Below, one piece after another: positions 45,149 through 54,454 of a stretch of 64,000 nucleotides of DNA. A program made the position numbers and the translations under genes. This stretch comes from Psychrobacter sp. 4Bb. GTDB lineage: Bacteria > Pseudomonadota > Gammaproteobacteria > Pseudomonadales > Moraxellaceae. The stretch is taken from positions 62,001 through 126,000 of the forward strand of contig NZ_PJAS01000071.1 in NCBI RefSeq assembly GCF_002836735.1. The letters run 5' to 3'. The stretch's first letter is position 1, and the number at the start of each line of letters is the position of its first letter. The notes under the pieces were generated by a model. It searched no databases and was not told the origin of the DNA. It saw nothing but the letters and a program-made list of their open reading frames with translations.

Positions 45149-45634
45149 ATTTTTATATAAGCTATTGAGTGATGTCCTATTTACTGATATCAACGAATAG
45201 CCTTCTGTATCTACTTGCGCTATCTCTTTTCTAAGTCTACTGTGTCAAATTTGCTCTGCGATCGTGCTAGGTTATATTGCGCTTGCTGTTATCTGTTTAC
45301 CTAACATTTTTCTTTACCGTTGTTGCTAATAAAGCGACTCAGGCTATGATTTAGCTAAAGCTTTTCTATGCATATAATATTTACGCTGTGGCCGACGGTT
45401 CTGATCTATATTATCTTTCTTTAAAATGTCCATAATAAATAAACCATGAGTTTTTATTAATTTTTTAATTAATAAGAATACGGTTTTTTATTACCTAAAT
45501 TTTATAATTTATTAATTTCATTTCTTGTTAAACGTTTCGTTTAATTGAGATACATAAGTAATGTCTAAAAATTATAAAATTGGTAATGATAAAAAATGCA
45601 TAGTTATAAAATAATAAAATGGAAATAATAAATT
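45149..45634. other. AT-rich region before rtcB
   Basis: Nearly 490 nt with no ORF. The last 200 nt are extremely A+T-rich. No -24/-12 (sigma-54) promoter, as used by rtcBA in enterics, is visible, and no rtcR gene is close. The rtcB ATG has a weak GGAAAT upstream. Confidence 0.45.
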
Positions 45635-46849
45635 ATGAGCATTCAATTAGTATTAAACAAAAATCCCAAACACGGCGTGCCAGTCAAAATTTATACCTCG
45701 GATGTTGAGCAAGGTGCGATGCAGCAGTTACGCAATTTAGCCCAGCTAGAGTTTGTGCATTCCCACATTGCAGTGATGCCCGATGTGCACGTTGGCAAAG
45801 GCGCAACAGTCGGTAGCGTGATTCCGACCAAGTCAGCCATTATTCCTGCGGCGCTCGGTGTGGATATCGGCTGCGGTATGAACGCAGTACGTTTGTCCCT
45901 GACGGCGAGCGATCTACCTGATAGCTTAAGGTCACTGCGGTTGATCGTTGAGCAACAAGTGCCAGTCGGCTTCAACATGCACAAGCAAATCCAAGCCAAA
46001 AATTCAACGCTTGATCCGTTAGGTAAACGCCTAAAACTGATTACTGATAAACACCCGGGTTTGCTTAAAATGCTCAAAGGTTTTGAGCGTACTTGGGCGA
46101 AGCAGTTGGGAACACTCGGCGGTGGCAATCACTTTATTGAGCTGTGCTTGGATGAGAACAATGATGTCTGGGTCATGCTGCATTCTGGCAGTCGCGGCAT
46201 TGGTAATTGTATCGGTCGCTATTTCATCAACCTTGCCAAAAAAGAGCGTCAATCACGCTTTGGTCATGTGCCTGATCGTGATTTGTCTTATTTTGCCCAA
46301 GGCTCTGACAGCTTTGCTGATTATGTTGAGGCAGTTGGTTGGGCGCAGGATTACGCGTTAGAGAATCGCCGCGAGATGATGCGTTTGGTGATTAAAGCGC
46401 TGCAATCGCCGCAAGCAGGATTGCCACGATTTCAACTGACCAAAGAAGCCATCAATTGCCATCATAACTATGTCAATGAAGAGGTGCATTTTGGCGAGCA
46501 GGTTTACGTGACGCGTAAAGGTGCAATCAGTGCTTATGCCGGTGAGCTTGGGATTATCCCAGGATCTATGGGCGCAAAGTCCTTTATCGTACGTGGTCTG
46601 GGCGAAGCTGAATCGTTTTGCTCGTGTTCGCATGGGGCAGGACGACAGATGAGCCGTGGTAAAGCCATGCGAGCATTTACCATCGACGAGCTAAAAGCGC
46701 AGACGGATGGCGTCGAGTGTCGCAAAGACAAAGGTGTCATAGATGAAATACCCGGAGCGTATAAAGACATCGATGAAGTGATGGCCAATCAAACGGATTT
46801 GGTTGAGGTGGTGCATACGCTTAAGCAGGTCATGTGTATTAAAGGCTAA
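45635..46849 (+). CDS. rtcB: RNA ligase RtcB
   Basis: GTP- and Mn-dependent ligase joining 2',3'-cyclic phosphate or 3'-phosphate to 5'-OH RNA ends. Motifs: PDVHVGKGATVGSV (about residues 48-61), GVDIGCGMNAVRL with the metal Cys, GTLGGGNHFIEL, HSGSRGIGN and CSCSHGAGRQMSR, whose His forms the GMP adduct. At 404 residues it matches E. coli RtcB (408). No archease, RtcA or RtcR gene is near. Its 3' flank carries a long RNA-like hairpin. Confidence 0.95.
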   Translation: MSIQLVLNKNPKHGVPVKIYTSDVEQGAMQQLRNLAQLEFVHSHIAVMPDVHVGKGATVGSVIPTKSAIIPAALGVDIGCGMNAVRLSLTASDLPDSLRSLRLIVEQQVPVGFNMHKQIQAKNSTLDPLGKRLKLITDKHPGLLKMLKGFERTWAKQLGTLGGGNHFIELCLDENNDVWVMLHSGSRGIGNCIGRYFINLAKKERQSRFGHVPDRDLSYFAQGSDSFADYVEAVGWAQDYALENRREMMRLVIKALQSPQAGLPRFQLTKEAINCHHNYVNEEVHFGEQVYVTRKGAISAYAGELGIIPGSMGAKSFIVRGLGEAESFCSCSHGAGRQMSRGKAMRAFTIDELKAQTDGVECRKDKGVIDEIPGAYKDIDEVMANQTDLVEVVHTLKQVMCIKG

Positions 46850-46859
46850 TGAGTAAAAC

Positions 46860-46944
46860 CATAGGGAGTCACGACGGTGTCAATCGAGCTAAATGTACGA
46901 AGTGTACTATTTGCGCTCGATTTCCTAGTCGTGATCCCACTATG
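46860..46944 (+). ncRNA. Long imperfect hairpin RNA element downstream of rtcB
   Basis: About 85 nt fold into one long stem. The outer part pairs CATAG with CTATG and TCACGAC (46869-46875) with GTCGTGA (46928-46934). The middle pairs AATCGAGC (46882-46889) with GCTCGATT (46915-46922). The tip pairs GTAC (46895-46898) with GTAC (46904-46907), with AAAT and ATTT beside them around a GAAGT loop. No T-run follows, so it is not a terminator. It may be a small RNA, an mRNA-end element or a palindromic repeat. Strand is assumed. Confidence 0.45.
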
Positions 46945-46999
46945 CTGTCACTCGAACATATAAAACAGATTTAGAGTTGTTAAAAATATAGGTAACAAT

Positions 47000-47236
47000 A
47001 TGAGCTTAAAACAAACCTTAAAAAAGGCCAAACAGATTGAACGACAGTTAGAGCAGCAAGCTGAGACAGGTGTGCAACACTCGCTAGGCACAGTCAAGCC
47101 GCGCAACTACTTGGCACTGGATCCACTATTAAGAAAAGGTGGTATTCATGAAAAAGAAGATATCGATATCGTCCGAAAAAAACGTCGCCGTGAGACCAAG
47201 CAGCAGTTACGGAAGACAGATTGGCTATCAGAGTAG
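47000..47236 (+). CDS. Small basic protein of unknown function
   Basis: A 78-residue protein with charged helices: SLKQTLKKAKQIERQLEQQAE at the start, a central PRNYLALDPLLRKGGIHEKE, and a basic end VRKKRRRETKQQLRKTDWL. The alternating Lys/Arg suggests nucleic-acid or ribosome contact. It is not recognised as a named family. It follows rtcB by 150 nt with the hairpin element between, and ends at a bidirectional terminator shared with miaB. AGGTAAC upstream is a fair ribosome site. Confidence 0.7.
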   Translation: MSLKQTLKKAKQIERQLEQQAETGVQHSLGTVKPRNYLALDPLLRKGGIHEKEDIDIVRKKRRRETKQQLRKTDWLSE

Positions 47237-47270
47237 CAATCATTCATCTTAATCTTAAATTTAAACAACA

Positions 47271-47305
47271 AAAAAGCCGTTAGCTATACTAGCAAATGGC
47301 TTTTT
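47271..47305. terminator. Bidirectional terminator between the small basic gene and miaB
   Basis: AAAAAGCC(GT)TAGCTA pairs with TAGCAAATGGCTTTTT with a few mismatches. It has T-runs on both strands and serves both convergent genes. Confidence 0.8.
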
Positions 47306-47336
47306 CTTATTCTTACTCAAACTTATAACTTAACCA

Positions 47337-48830
47337 CTATGCCAATACTTCGATTAGCTCGCCTTTTACCATGTGCGGGCTGACGAAATCAGTAATACGT
47401 ACGCTCACGAGTTTACCCAACATCTCATCCATTTTCTCAACATCATGGGGGAACATAACGGTACGAGTGTTATCCGCCGTGCCGATTAAGCAATCAGGAT
47501 GACGGTTGGCAACTTGTTCAACCAAGACGCGAGTCGTGGTACCGACCATCTCATGCGTTTTGGCAAGTGTCGAGTCAATGATGACTTTCTGAAATTCAGC
47601 CAAGCGAGCTTTCTTGGTGGTGAAGCTCACATCATCTGGCAACTCAGCGGCTGGCGTGCCTGGACGCTTAGAATAGATAAAGCTGTAAGAGTGATCGAAG
47701 TTCAACTCTTTTGCCAAGTTTAAGGTATCTTGGAAGTCTTGATCAGTTTCACCAGGGAAGCCAATGATAAAGTCGCTCGATAAGTGAATGTCTGGACGAA
47801 TGGCTTTTAGCTTATTAATCTGATTAATATAAACGTCGATTGTATGGTTACGCTTCATCGCTGCCAAGATAGCATTTGAGCCACTCTGAACCGGTAGATG
47901 TAAGTGTGATACTAGCTCCGGCAATTGTGCATAGGCATCAATGATATCATCAGTGAACTCTAGCGGATGGCTGGTCGTATAGCGAATACGCTCGACACCA
48001 TCGACATGCGAGACATAATGCAATAGCTCAGCGAAACGGCAAATACTGCCATCGTCTTTTTCGCCACGATAGCCGTTGACGTTTTGACCCAATAAGTTGA
48101 TTTCACGGATACCTTGAGCGGCAAGGCTGTCAATCTCAGCCAATACGTCATCAAGTGGACGCGACAATTCTTCACCACGCGTATAAGGCACCACACAGAA
48201 TGAGCAATATTTTGAACAGCCTTCCATAATAGAGACAAATGCTTTGTAGCCTTCTACTCTTGGCTCTGGCAAAAAGTCAAACTTTTCGATGCTAGGGAAT
48301 GACACATCAATCGTACCAATACGATTTTTAGGTGCGATTTCACGTTGCTCATTTGATTGATCATATAATTCTGGCAGGCGATGCAAGGTTTGCGGGCCAA
48401 ATACCATGTCGACGTAAGGCGCACGCTTCTGAATGTTATCGCCTTCTTGTGAGGCCACGCAGCCGCCAACCCCGATCACGAGGTCAGGACGTTTTTCTTT
48501 GAGCTTGCGCCAGCGGCCTAATTCTGAAAATACTTTTTCTTGGGCTTTTTCACGGATGGAGCAGGTGTTCATCAGCAGTACGTCGGCTTCATCGATATCA
48601 TGAGTCACTTCCATACCGTGTGAATCGCCAAGCACATCGAGCATTTTGTCAGAATCATAGACATTCATCTGACAGCCTTGGGTGGTGATGAATACCTTCT
48701 TGGTTGCGGCTTTTTCGACGGGCGCTTGGGCTGAACTTGCTTCTTTGAGTGCAGTGACAGCACGTGCGGTGACAGTCGTCTCAGCAGCAGCATCGTCATC
48801 GATGCGGGGATTGAATACAGTAACACTCAT
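47337..48830 (-). CDS. miaB: tRNA-2-methylthio-N6-dimethylallyladenosine synthase
   Basis: Radical-SAM methylthiotransferase acting on i6A37 of tRNA. The N-terminal UPF0004 domain has [15 protein letters not shown] with cluster Cys, [21 protein letters not shown] and [11 protein letters not shown]. The radical-SAM CxxxCxxC is [22 protein letters not shown] domain ends the protein. I start at ATG 48830 (497 residues). Extending to 48911 would add residues with no family support, and a 40-residue Ala-rich extension already precedes the first conserved block. The SD is weak. Confidence 0.94.
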   Translation of the reverse strand: MSVTVFNPRIDDDAAAETTVTARAVTALKEASSAQAPVEKAATKKVFITTQGCQMNVYDSDKMLDVLGDSHGMEVTHDIDEADVLLMNTCSIREKAQEKVFSELGRWRKLKEKRPDLVIGVGGCVASQEGDNIQKRAPYVDMVFGPQTLHRLPELYDQSNEQREIAPKNRIGTIDVSFPSIEKFDFLPEPRVEGYKAFVSIMEGCSKYCSFCVVPYTRGEELSRPLDDVLAEIDSLAAQGIREINLLGQNVNGYRGEKDDGSICRFAELLHYVSHVDGVERIRYTTSHPLEFTDDIIDAYAQLPELVSHLHLPVQSGSNAILAAMKRNHTIDVYINQINKLKAIRPDIHLSSDFIIGFPGETDQDFQDTLNLAKELNFDHSYSFIYSKRPGTPAAELPDDVSFTTKKARLAEFQKVIIDSTLAKTHEMVGTTTRVLVEQVANRHPDCLIGTADNTRTVMFPHDVEKMDEMLGKLVSVRITDFVSPHMVKGELIEVLA

Positions 48831-49177
48831 AAGGATAAGTCCATGATTGACCAAAAATATAGCGGAGTAGCCGATTAACAGGTGGCGTATTTTATCACAA
48901 CCCTGTGCCAATGTGAAAAATTAGCACGAGCGATGGGGTATCAATATGATAAATAATTCATAGCAGTATCAATTATTTACTGTCGTTCATATTACTATTC
49001 ATAAAAACTGCGGCTCACTATCACTTCTATGTTACACCGTGCTGTCCTATTTATTAACAAAAGGTAAAGGAGATAGTTGAAAGCACAATGAGTATAGTAT
49101 GATGATTGCTATACCCTTGGCGGTACTTAGCGAACCGTTATTCACATATTTATAGAGATATCATAAAGAGAGTCAGT

Positions 49178-51310
49178 ATGACAAAATTGCGTGTTGCGCA
49201 TAGCATCAAGGATGAAGAGTCTATCAGTCAAAAACACGCGTCAAAGCGAATCACAGTAGGTACGCTACGGTTGAGCGCGTTGAGCGTGGCAACAGCGGTA
49301 AGTGCACTTGGTGTGTCACAGGTCGCTTGTGCCGAGTTGACGTGGGGCGATGAGGAAAGCTACCAACAAGAAAGTAACTATCAACAAGATTATCAGCAAG
49401 ACAGCAGTATTGACTCATTTATGGCAGCTGCCATCGCCGCAGATCGCGGTGATATAAGTGCGCTCTATAACTATGAGCAAGTCATGAGTGGCGGCTTGTT
49501 TGCGATGTATCCGACTTATTGGCGCATGAATCTAGATCTCAATTCACAGAGTTCAGCGGCGGTCTCGCAGTTTGTGCGTCAGTATCCAGATACAGTTATG
49601 GCTGAGAAATTGGTTGCGGATTTTGCGGAGACCAAAGCAGGATCGAACGATTATGCCTCGGTTAGACAGGTAGCCAATTTGATTACCAATGCCGATGCCA
49701 GTGAGCGTTGTGCGGTTGCGCTTGGGTTTAATAATGGTGGCGACACCATGCGTGCTATGGCAGCCAAATCTGATGTTTGGCTAACCACCCAAAAGCAACC
49801 AGCATTGTGCGATCAGCTAGCGATGGAGATGAACAACAATGCGCTGATTAGTAATCAAGATCGTGCGGCTCGGCTCAAGCGTATGCTACGTAAAGGCAAG
49901 ACAGGCGATATTATGGCATTGTCCTCACGCCTTGGTACGCCAATTGCTTATTCGGCGCTGAGTGAAATTCAGCTAAACCCATCTTCTTTCTTTAGCCGTT
50001 TTGGTCGTGAGCCTGCAAGCCAAACCAACCAATACCTATATATGTACGCAATCGGCCGTATGGCTGACAAGTCTTATCGCGAGGCGGCGCTACAGTTAGA
50101 CTTTGATATCAAACAAGACAATCAGCGCGCGGTCAAATTGTTGAATGACGAAACCCGACGCTATGCTTATCGTACGCTTGGCGTGCAGCGTATGAATCAC
50201 AACACTGATGACGGCTTTAACGCTGAAGCAGTGGATTGGTTCCGTAACAGTTTAGACAATGATTTTAATTTTGAAGAAGCTGAAGATTACGCTATGGCAG
50301 CGATTCGCTTCGGTCGTTGGGATGATGTGGTAGAAGCTATCTCAAAAATGGACGGCGAAACGCAAAAAGAAGCCCAGTGGCAGTATTGGCTGGCTCGTGC
50401 GTATGAGCAGTCAAGCGATAGTAGCAAGCGTAATACGTCCAAAAAAATGTATCAGAACCTAGCAAAAAGTAATGACTACTATGGCCTGATGGCAAAAGAT
50501 AAAATAGGGCAGCGTTTTGATGCTAGCCGTTTAGGTGGTAGTAATTTGCCTAACGTCAGTACCGCTGATCGTGCGCGCGTCATGCAAGATGCCAACTTTG
50601 CCCGTGCGTTTGCGCTGTACAACTCTGAGGCTAGTCGTACTTATGCCAACCGCGAGTGGAACTGGGCTGTAAAGCAAGCTCGTGATAATCGTGATGACAA
50701 TTTGATTATTGCCGCTGCTCGTCAAGCCTATGATATGGGCTGGCTCGATCGAGCGATTTATGCAGTTGATAATACTGATAGGGTGGATAGCTTAGCACTC
50801 TCGCATCCAATGCCGCATCAAAGCGCAGTCGTACGTTATAGTGAGGCAGCAGGTATTGATCCAGCATGGGCGTACGGTATTATGCGTCAAGAAAGCCGTT
50901 TCGTATCTTCTGCGCGCTCAAACGTAGGCGCGAGTGGACTGATGCAAGTCATGCCTGATACCGCAAAATATATCGCTCGTAACCTAGGCGAGACGTATAG
51001 TGCGAGCCGTGCCAATAGCGGTGATACCAATATCCGTTATGGTACGTGGTATATGGGTGATATTTTGGGCAAACTCAATTATCAACCAGTATTGGCAACC
51101 GCAGGCTATAATGCTGGACCTAATAATGCCAAACGCTGGCAGCCAGTTTATGGCTCACTTGCCGCAGATCAATATGTAGAGTCGATTGCATTCCCTGAGA
51201 CACGTAACTATGTCAAACACGTGATGGAAAACGCCACTATTTATAGCAGTCTGTTGGGTCGTGGTCAGCCGATTACTCAGCGTATGGGTACGGTGCCAGC
51301 TGGATTTTAA
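49178..51310 (+). CDS. slt: Soluble lytic murein transglycosylase
   Basis: Periplasmic enzyme cleaving glycan strands to 1,6-anhydro products. It has a long N-terminal alpha-superhelical ring (about residues 90-540) and a C-terminal SLT domain with the catalytic Glu in GIMRQESRFVSSARSNVGASGLMQVMPDTAKYIA and AGYNAGPNNAKRW. The start is ATG 49178, which has AGAG upstream; the longer frame to 49106 adds no signal. The signal peptide is preceded by a long basic n-region, ending about VACAE. A Gln-rich linker follows. The ampD and murJ genes of cell-wall recycling are 6-8 kb away. Confidence 0.93.
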   Translation: MTKLRVAHSIKDEESISQKHASKRITVGTLRLSALSVATAVSALGVSQVACAELTWGDEESYQQESNYQQDYQQDSSIDSFMAAAIAADRGDISALYNYEQVMSGGLFAMYPTYWRMNLDLNSQSSAAVSQFVRQYPDTVMAEKLVADFAETKAGSNDYASVRQVANLITNADASERCAVALGFNNGGDTMRAMAAKSDVWLTTQKQPALCDQLAMEMNNNALISNQDRAARLKRMLRKGKTGDIMALSSRLGTPIAYSALSEIQLNPSSFFSRFGREPASQTNQYLYMYAIGRMADKSYREAALQLDFDIKQDNQRAVKLLNDETRRYAYRTLGVQRMNHNTDDGFNAEAVDWFRNSLDNDFNFEEAEDYAMAAIRFGRWDDVVEAISKMDGETQKEAQWQYWLARAYEQSSDSSKRNTSKKMYQNLAKSNDYYGLMAKDKIGQRFDASRLGGSNLPNVSTADRARVMQDANFARAFALYNSEASRTYANREWNWAVKQARDNRDDNLIIAAARQAYDMGWLDRAIYAVDNTDRVDSLALSHPMPHQSAVVRYSEAAGIDPAWAYGIMRQESRFVSSARSNVGASGLMQVMPDTAKYIARNLGETYSASRANSGDTNIRYGTWYMGDILGKLNYQPVLATAGYNAGPNNAKRWQPVYGSLAADQYVESIAFPETRNYVKHVMENATIYSSLLGRGQPITQRMGTVPAGF

Positions 51311-51330
51311 TCACTGAACTTGCATTTGAT

Positions 51331-51366
51331 AAACCACTAATGATTTATTGTTAGTGGTTTATTTTT
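51331..51366 (+). terminator. Terminator of slt
   Basis: AAACCACTAA (51331-51340) and TTAGTGGTTT (51351-51360) are exact complements, then ATTTTT. Confidence 0.85.
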
Positions 51367-51669
51367 ATCTGCTAATTTGCTTTGTCAATTGATCAACTCT
51401 GATTTGCTCAGGCAGCACTCATCTAGCTAAGGTAAATTTCACGGCCGTTATCCTTCAGTGCTTTATCAACATTTATCGAGATTCCTGACGATGTCGTCAA
51501 CGTTTACGTTTTTGCTATAGATTAAAAAAAACGTTTTGTTACCATTGCCTTAATGGGAAACCCTATTTTTCAGTCTTGTTCTTAGGTCAATGCGTGTTTT
51601 ATGTATCGCGTCTAATGATTTAAGTTATAGCCTATGTCTTATCATTGCTAACTAACTGCCTTCAGTCCT
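51367..51669. other. Intergenic gap before the RNase T2-like gene
   Basis: About 300 nt with no ORF, clear promoter or repeat. The ribosome site of the next gene is also poor. Confidence 0.4.
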
Positions 51670-52479
51670 ATGATCAAAAAATATTTTAGTCTGTCTACGT
51701 CGCCAAAAACCAAATATTCGTTATCTAATCGGATATGCTTTTTATCGAAGGCAAATACAAAGACAGATACAAACCTGAGCAACAAGGCTGCTAACTCTAT
51801 GATGCGATTGCGTGCAGGTTTGGCTAGCAAACACAGTGTAGGTAGTATTAAAGCGAAGATGAGCTTCGGCGCTTTACTGCTTATACAAGGTGTTGTATTG
51901 CTACCAGCACAGGCGGCTAGCACGGTTAAGACTGGTCAGCGCGTATTGATGATTGAGATGACCCCAGCATTATGTAATATGCAGCCAACGCGGGCACGTA
52001 TGCGTCAGTGTTTAGAAGGGTATTCATTGACCGTATCTGGTCTAGATATGGGATATGGTGAGCGCTGCGGTCGCGGTAGTGAGCCACGCCTTACCCCGCT
52101 ACAACTAAAAGTCGTCAACCGAATCATGCCTGACACAACGGTACGTAGCCAAACGTGGCAACGTTATGGAGCTTGTAGTCCGCTTAGCGCCAGCAGTTAC
52201 TTCCGCCAGATTACCAATTATGCAGGTGGATTGAAATTACCGAACGAATTAAATACGGGTAATAGTTATACCGTTTCCAAATCACGGTTTGTCAGTCAAA
52301 TGACCCGTCTCAATAGTGGTATGTCATCAAACAGTGTGGATCTCATCTGTCAAGAAGGCAGCCGTCGCCAATCGATACTCACTGATATACACGTGTGTTA
52401 TGAAGGTAGTGATTTTGGTACTTGTCATGACGTTGTAGACAGCTGTGGCAGTAAATTTATCATTTCAGGTGGACGATAG
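51670..52479 (+). CDS. Secreted RNase T2-fold protein lacking catalytic residues
   Basis: A 269-residue protein. The signal segment FGALLLIQGVVLLPAQAAS ends near residue 84. The mature part resembles bacterial RNase T2/RNase I. YSLTVSGLDMG (119-128) aligns with FVVHGLWPQ, LTPLQLKVVNRIMPD (141-155) with the pre-active-site helix, WQRYGAC (163-169) with WQKHGTC, YFRQITNYAGGLKLP with the following helix, and DIHVCYEG with the last strand. The active-site His of HGLW is Ser123 and the His-Glu-Lys-His of HEWxKHG are replaced (Gln161, Thr162, Arg165, Tyr166). It is probably not a ribonuclease. Cysteines are kept. The start is uncertain (Met44/45 or Met64 possible). Confidence 0.75.
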   Translation: MIKKYFSLSTSPKTKYSLSNRICFLSKANTKTDTNLSNKAANSMMRLRAGLASKHSVGSIKAKMSFGALLLIQGVVLLPAQAASTVKTGQRVLMIEMTPALCNMQPTRARMRQCLEGYSLTVSGLDMGYGERCGRGSEPRLTPLQLKVVNRIMPDTTVRSQTWQRYGACSPLSASSYFRQITNYAGGLKLPNELNTGNSYTVSKSRFVSQMTRLNSGMSSNSVDLICQEGSRRQSILTDIHVCYEGSDFGTCHDVVDSCGSKFIISGGR

Positions 52480-52849
52480 CCTTTACTTAGTTATCTGCTC
52501 AAACTTCTTTTTTGATACCGTTTTTCATTTCACTTAGCCCAACTTAATAGTGCAAATTGCCTATTTTGACCATTATATCTACGTATAATACAGTGAAAAT
52601 ATGCTTTAGTTATCATGTGCTAAAACCCTCTAGCGCTTTATCTGTAAGCGTTTAGCCTCTAAAAAAACCCTCTCGTATAAAATGTAACAATATAATCCCT
52701 GACGGGTCTATGACTGTATCTAGACGGTCACTGCGATGAAGTGCTACACTAGCTCTCGGTTTATACATGCTGCTATGCGGCAAACAAGTCGATATCTAAA
52801 ATGATAATCGTTCATTAGAATTATCTAATAATTAATTAGGGAGTATTCA
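52480..52849. other. Intergenic region before mdh
   Basis: No ORF. The right end carries AATTAGGGAGTATTCA before the mdh ATG, a good ribosome site. A promoter with TATAAT near 52690 is possible but has no good -35. Confidence 0.4.
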
Positions 52850-53839
52850 ATGTCAATGAAACAGCCTTTACGTGTTGCCGTCACTGGTGCCGCTGGTAAT
52901 ATCAGCTACGCGATGCTATTTCGTATTGCATCTGGCGAGATGCTAGGTAAAGATCAGCCAGTTATTTTGCAATTACTTGAAATTACGCCAGCTCTTGACG
53001 CCCTAAAGGGTGTGGTCATGGAACTAGAAGACTGTGCATTCCCATTGTTGGCTGGTATCGTCCAAACTGACGATGCTAATGTCGCATTCAAAGATATCGA
53101 TTATGCTTTACTGGTTGGTGCACGTCCTCGTGGCCCAGGTATGGAGCGTAAAGATTTGCTAGAAGCCAACGCTGCGATTTTCTCAGCACAAGGTAAAGCA
53201 TTGAACGAAGTCGCTAGCCGTGATGTAAAAGTATTGGTAGTCGGTAACCCTGCCAACACGAACGCACTTATCGCTCAGCGTAATGCACCAGATCTTGATC
53301 CACGCAACTTCACTGCAATGACGCGTCTAGACCACAACCGTGCTATGGCGCAGTTGGCTGGTAAGACTGACAGCACTGTAAATGACGTGAAAAAAATGAT
53401 CATCTGGGGCAACCATTCGTCAACTCAGTATCCAGATCTAACCGCTTGTACAGTAAACGGTAAGCCTGCGCTAGATTTAGTTGATCGCGAATGGTACGAA
53501 GCAAATTATATCCCAGAAGTACAACAGCGCGGTGCTGCAATCATTAAAGCTCGTGGTGCATCATCTGCGGCTTCTGCTGCCAACGCTGCTATCGCACACA
53601 TGCGTACGTGGGCATTAGGTACTGATGAGAACGATTGGGTATCTATGGGCGTTTACTCAAACGGCGAATACGGTATTGCTGAAGGTTTGATCTACTCATT
53701 CCCATGCACATGCACTAACGGCGACTGGTCTATCGTAGACGGCGTTGATGTATCATCAGATTTTTCGAAAGAGAAAATGGCTGCCACTGAGCAAGAGCTT
53801 AGTGAAGAGCGTGATGCAGTAGCACATTTATTACCGTAA
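52850..53839 (+). CDS. mdh: Malate dehydrogenase
   Basis: NAD-dependent TCA-cycle enzyme of the group I (cytosolic-type) malate dehydrogenases. The Rossmann start is [20 protein letters not shown] (about residues 8-27), with substrate Arg in [18 protein letters not shown]. Catalytic Asp/His appear in TRLDHNRA and [11 protein letters not shown]. At 329 residues it is typical of this form, which differs from the 312-residue E. coli type. The SD GGGAG is good. Monocistronic, with a strong terminator. Confidence 0.96.
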   Translation: MSMKQPLRVAVTGAAGNISYAMLFRIASGEMLGKDQPVILQLLEITPALDALKGVVMELEDCAFPLLAGIVQTDDANVAFKDIDYALLVGARPRGPGMERKDLLEANAAIFSAQGKALNEVASRDVKVLVVGNPANTNALIAQRNAPDLDPRNFTAMTRLDHNRAMAQLAGKTDSTVNDVKKMIIWGNHSSTQYPDLTACTVNGKPALDLVDREWYEANYIPEVQQRGAAIIKARGASSAASAANAAIAHMRTWALGTDENDWVSMGVYSNGEYGIAEGLIYSFPCTCTNGDWSIVDGVDVSSDFSKEKMAATEQELSEERDAVAHLLP

Positions 53840-53893
53840 ATCTAAGCTGCTATACGATAAGCTATGATGTAAGTAGCAAAGATAGGTAGTATA

Positions 53894-53926
53894 AAAAAGC
53901 CCTCTGAAATATGAGGGCTTTTTTTA
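53894..53926 (+). terminator. Terminator of mdh
   Basis: AAAAAGCCCTC and GAGGGCTTTTT pair across TGAAATAT, then further T. Confidence 0.92.
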
Positions 53927-54134
53927 TGTCTATAAGAAATAGGCAAATGAGAGCAAATTAGCTTACTGTTTTAAATTGATAAAAGCTGTTTACCGTTAAT
54001 ACAATTGATAACGTTAGATAAACGTTGATTAACAGCTATTAAAATAAAGCTTGCTACAATGAATGTGTCAATTTGAATAATAAGCACACTAAACAATAAG
54101 TACGAGCCTATTCGTACTATTTAAGGAGAAAGTT

Positions 54135-54374
54135 ATGTTGGGTGAACCAGAATATAGTATGAATGAGTTATTTGCTCAGTTAGGTCTAGATAGCTCTGAT
54201 GAAGCAATTGATGATTTTATTACAGAAAACCAACTAGCTAGCGAAGAAAAACTAACAGAGGCTAGTATTTGGACGGATAATCAGCGTATGTTCCTGCAGG
54301 AAGAATGGCAAAAAGATGCAGCATGGGTAGAAACCATTGATGAGCTAAATGTCCGTTTACATCCTGATGCATAA
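54135..54374 (+). CDS. DUF2789-family protein
   Basis: A 79-residue acidic protein. The sequence SMNELFAQLGLDSSDEAIDDFITENQLASEEKLTEASIW then AQW-like FLQEEWQKDAAWVETIDELNVRLH is the DUF2789 pattern, common in Pseudomonas and Moraxellaceae. Function unknown. AAGGAGA precedes the ATG, so translation should be efficient. Monocistronic. Confidence 0.88.
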   Translation: MLGEPEYSMNELFAQLGLDSSDEAIDDFITENQLASEEKLTEASIWTDNQRMFLQEEWQKDAAWVETIDELNVRLHPDA

Positions 54375-54395
54375 AGACTCATAAGCATATTTGAG

Positions 54396-54432
54396 AAACC
54401 CCGCAATAGTCTTAATATCGCGGGGTTTTTTT
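54396..54432 (+). terminator. Terminator of the DUF2789 gene
   Basis: ACCCCGC (54398-54404) pairs with GCGGGGT (54420-54426), then seven T. Confidence 0.9.
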
Positions 54433-54454
54433 ATGTCTGGAGTAACACTAAACT

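Noticed and set aside
45361-45634. Sigma-54 promoter for rtcB
   Set aside because: No TGGCAC-N5-TTGC-type element is present in the AT-rich leader.
47337-48911. Longer miaB start at 48911
   Set aside because: The added residues have no family similarity. ATG at 48830 is closer to the conserved N-terminus.
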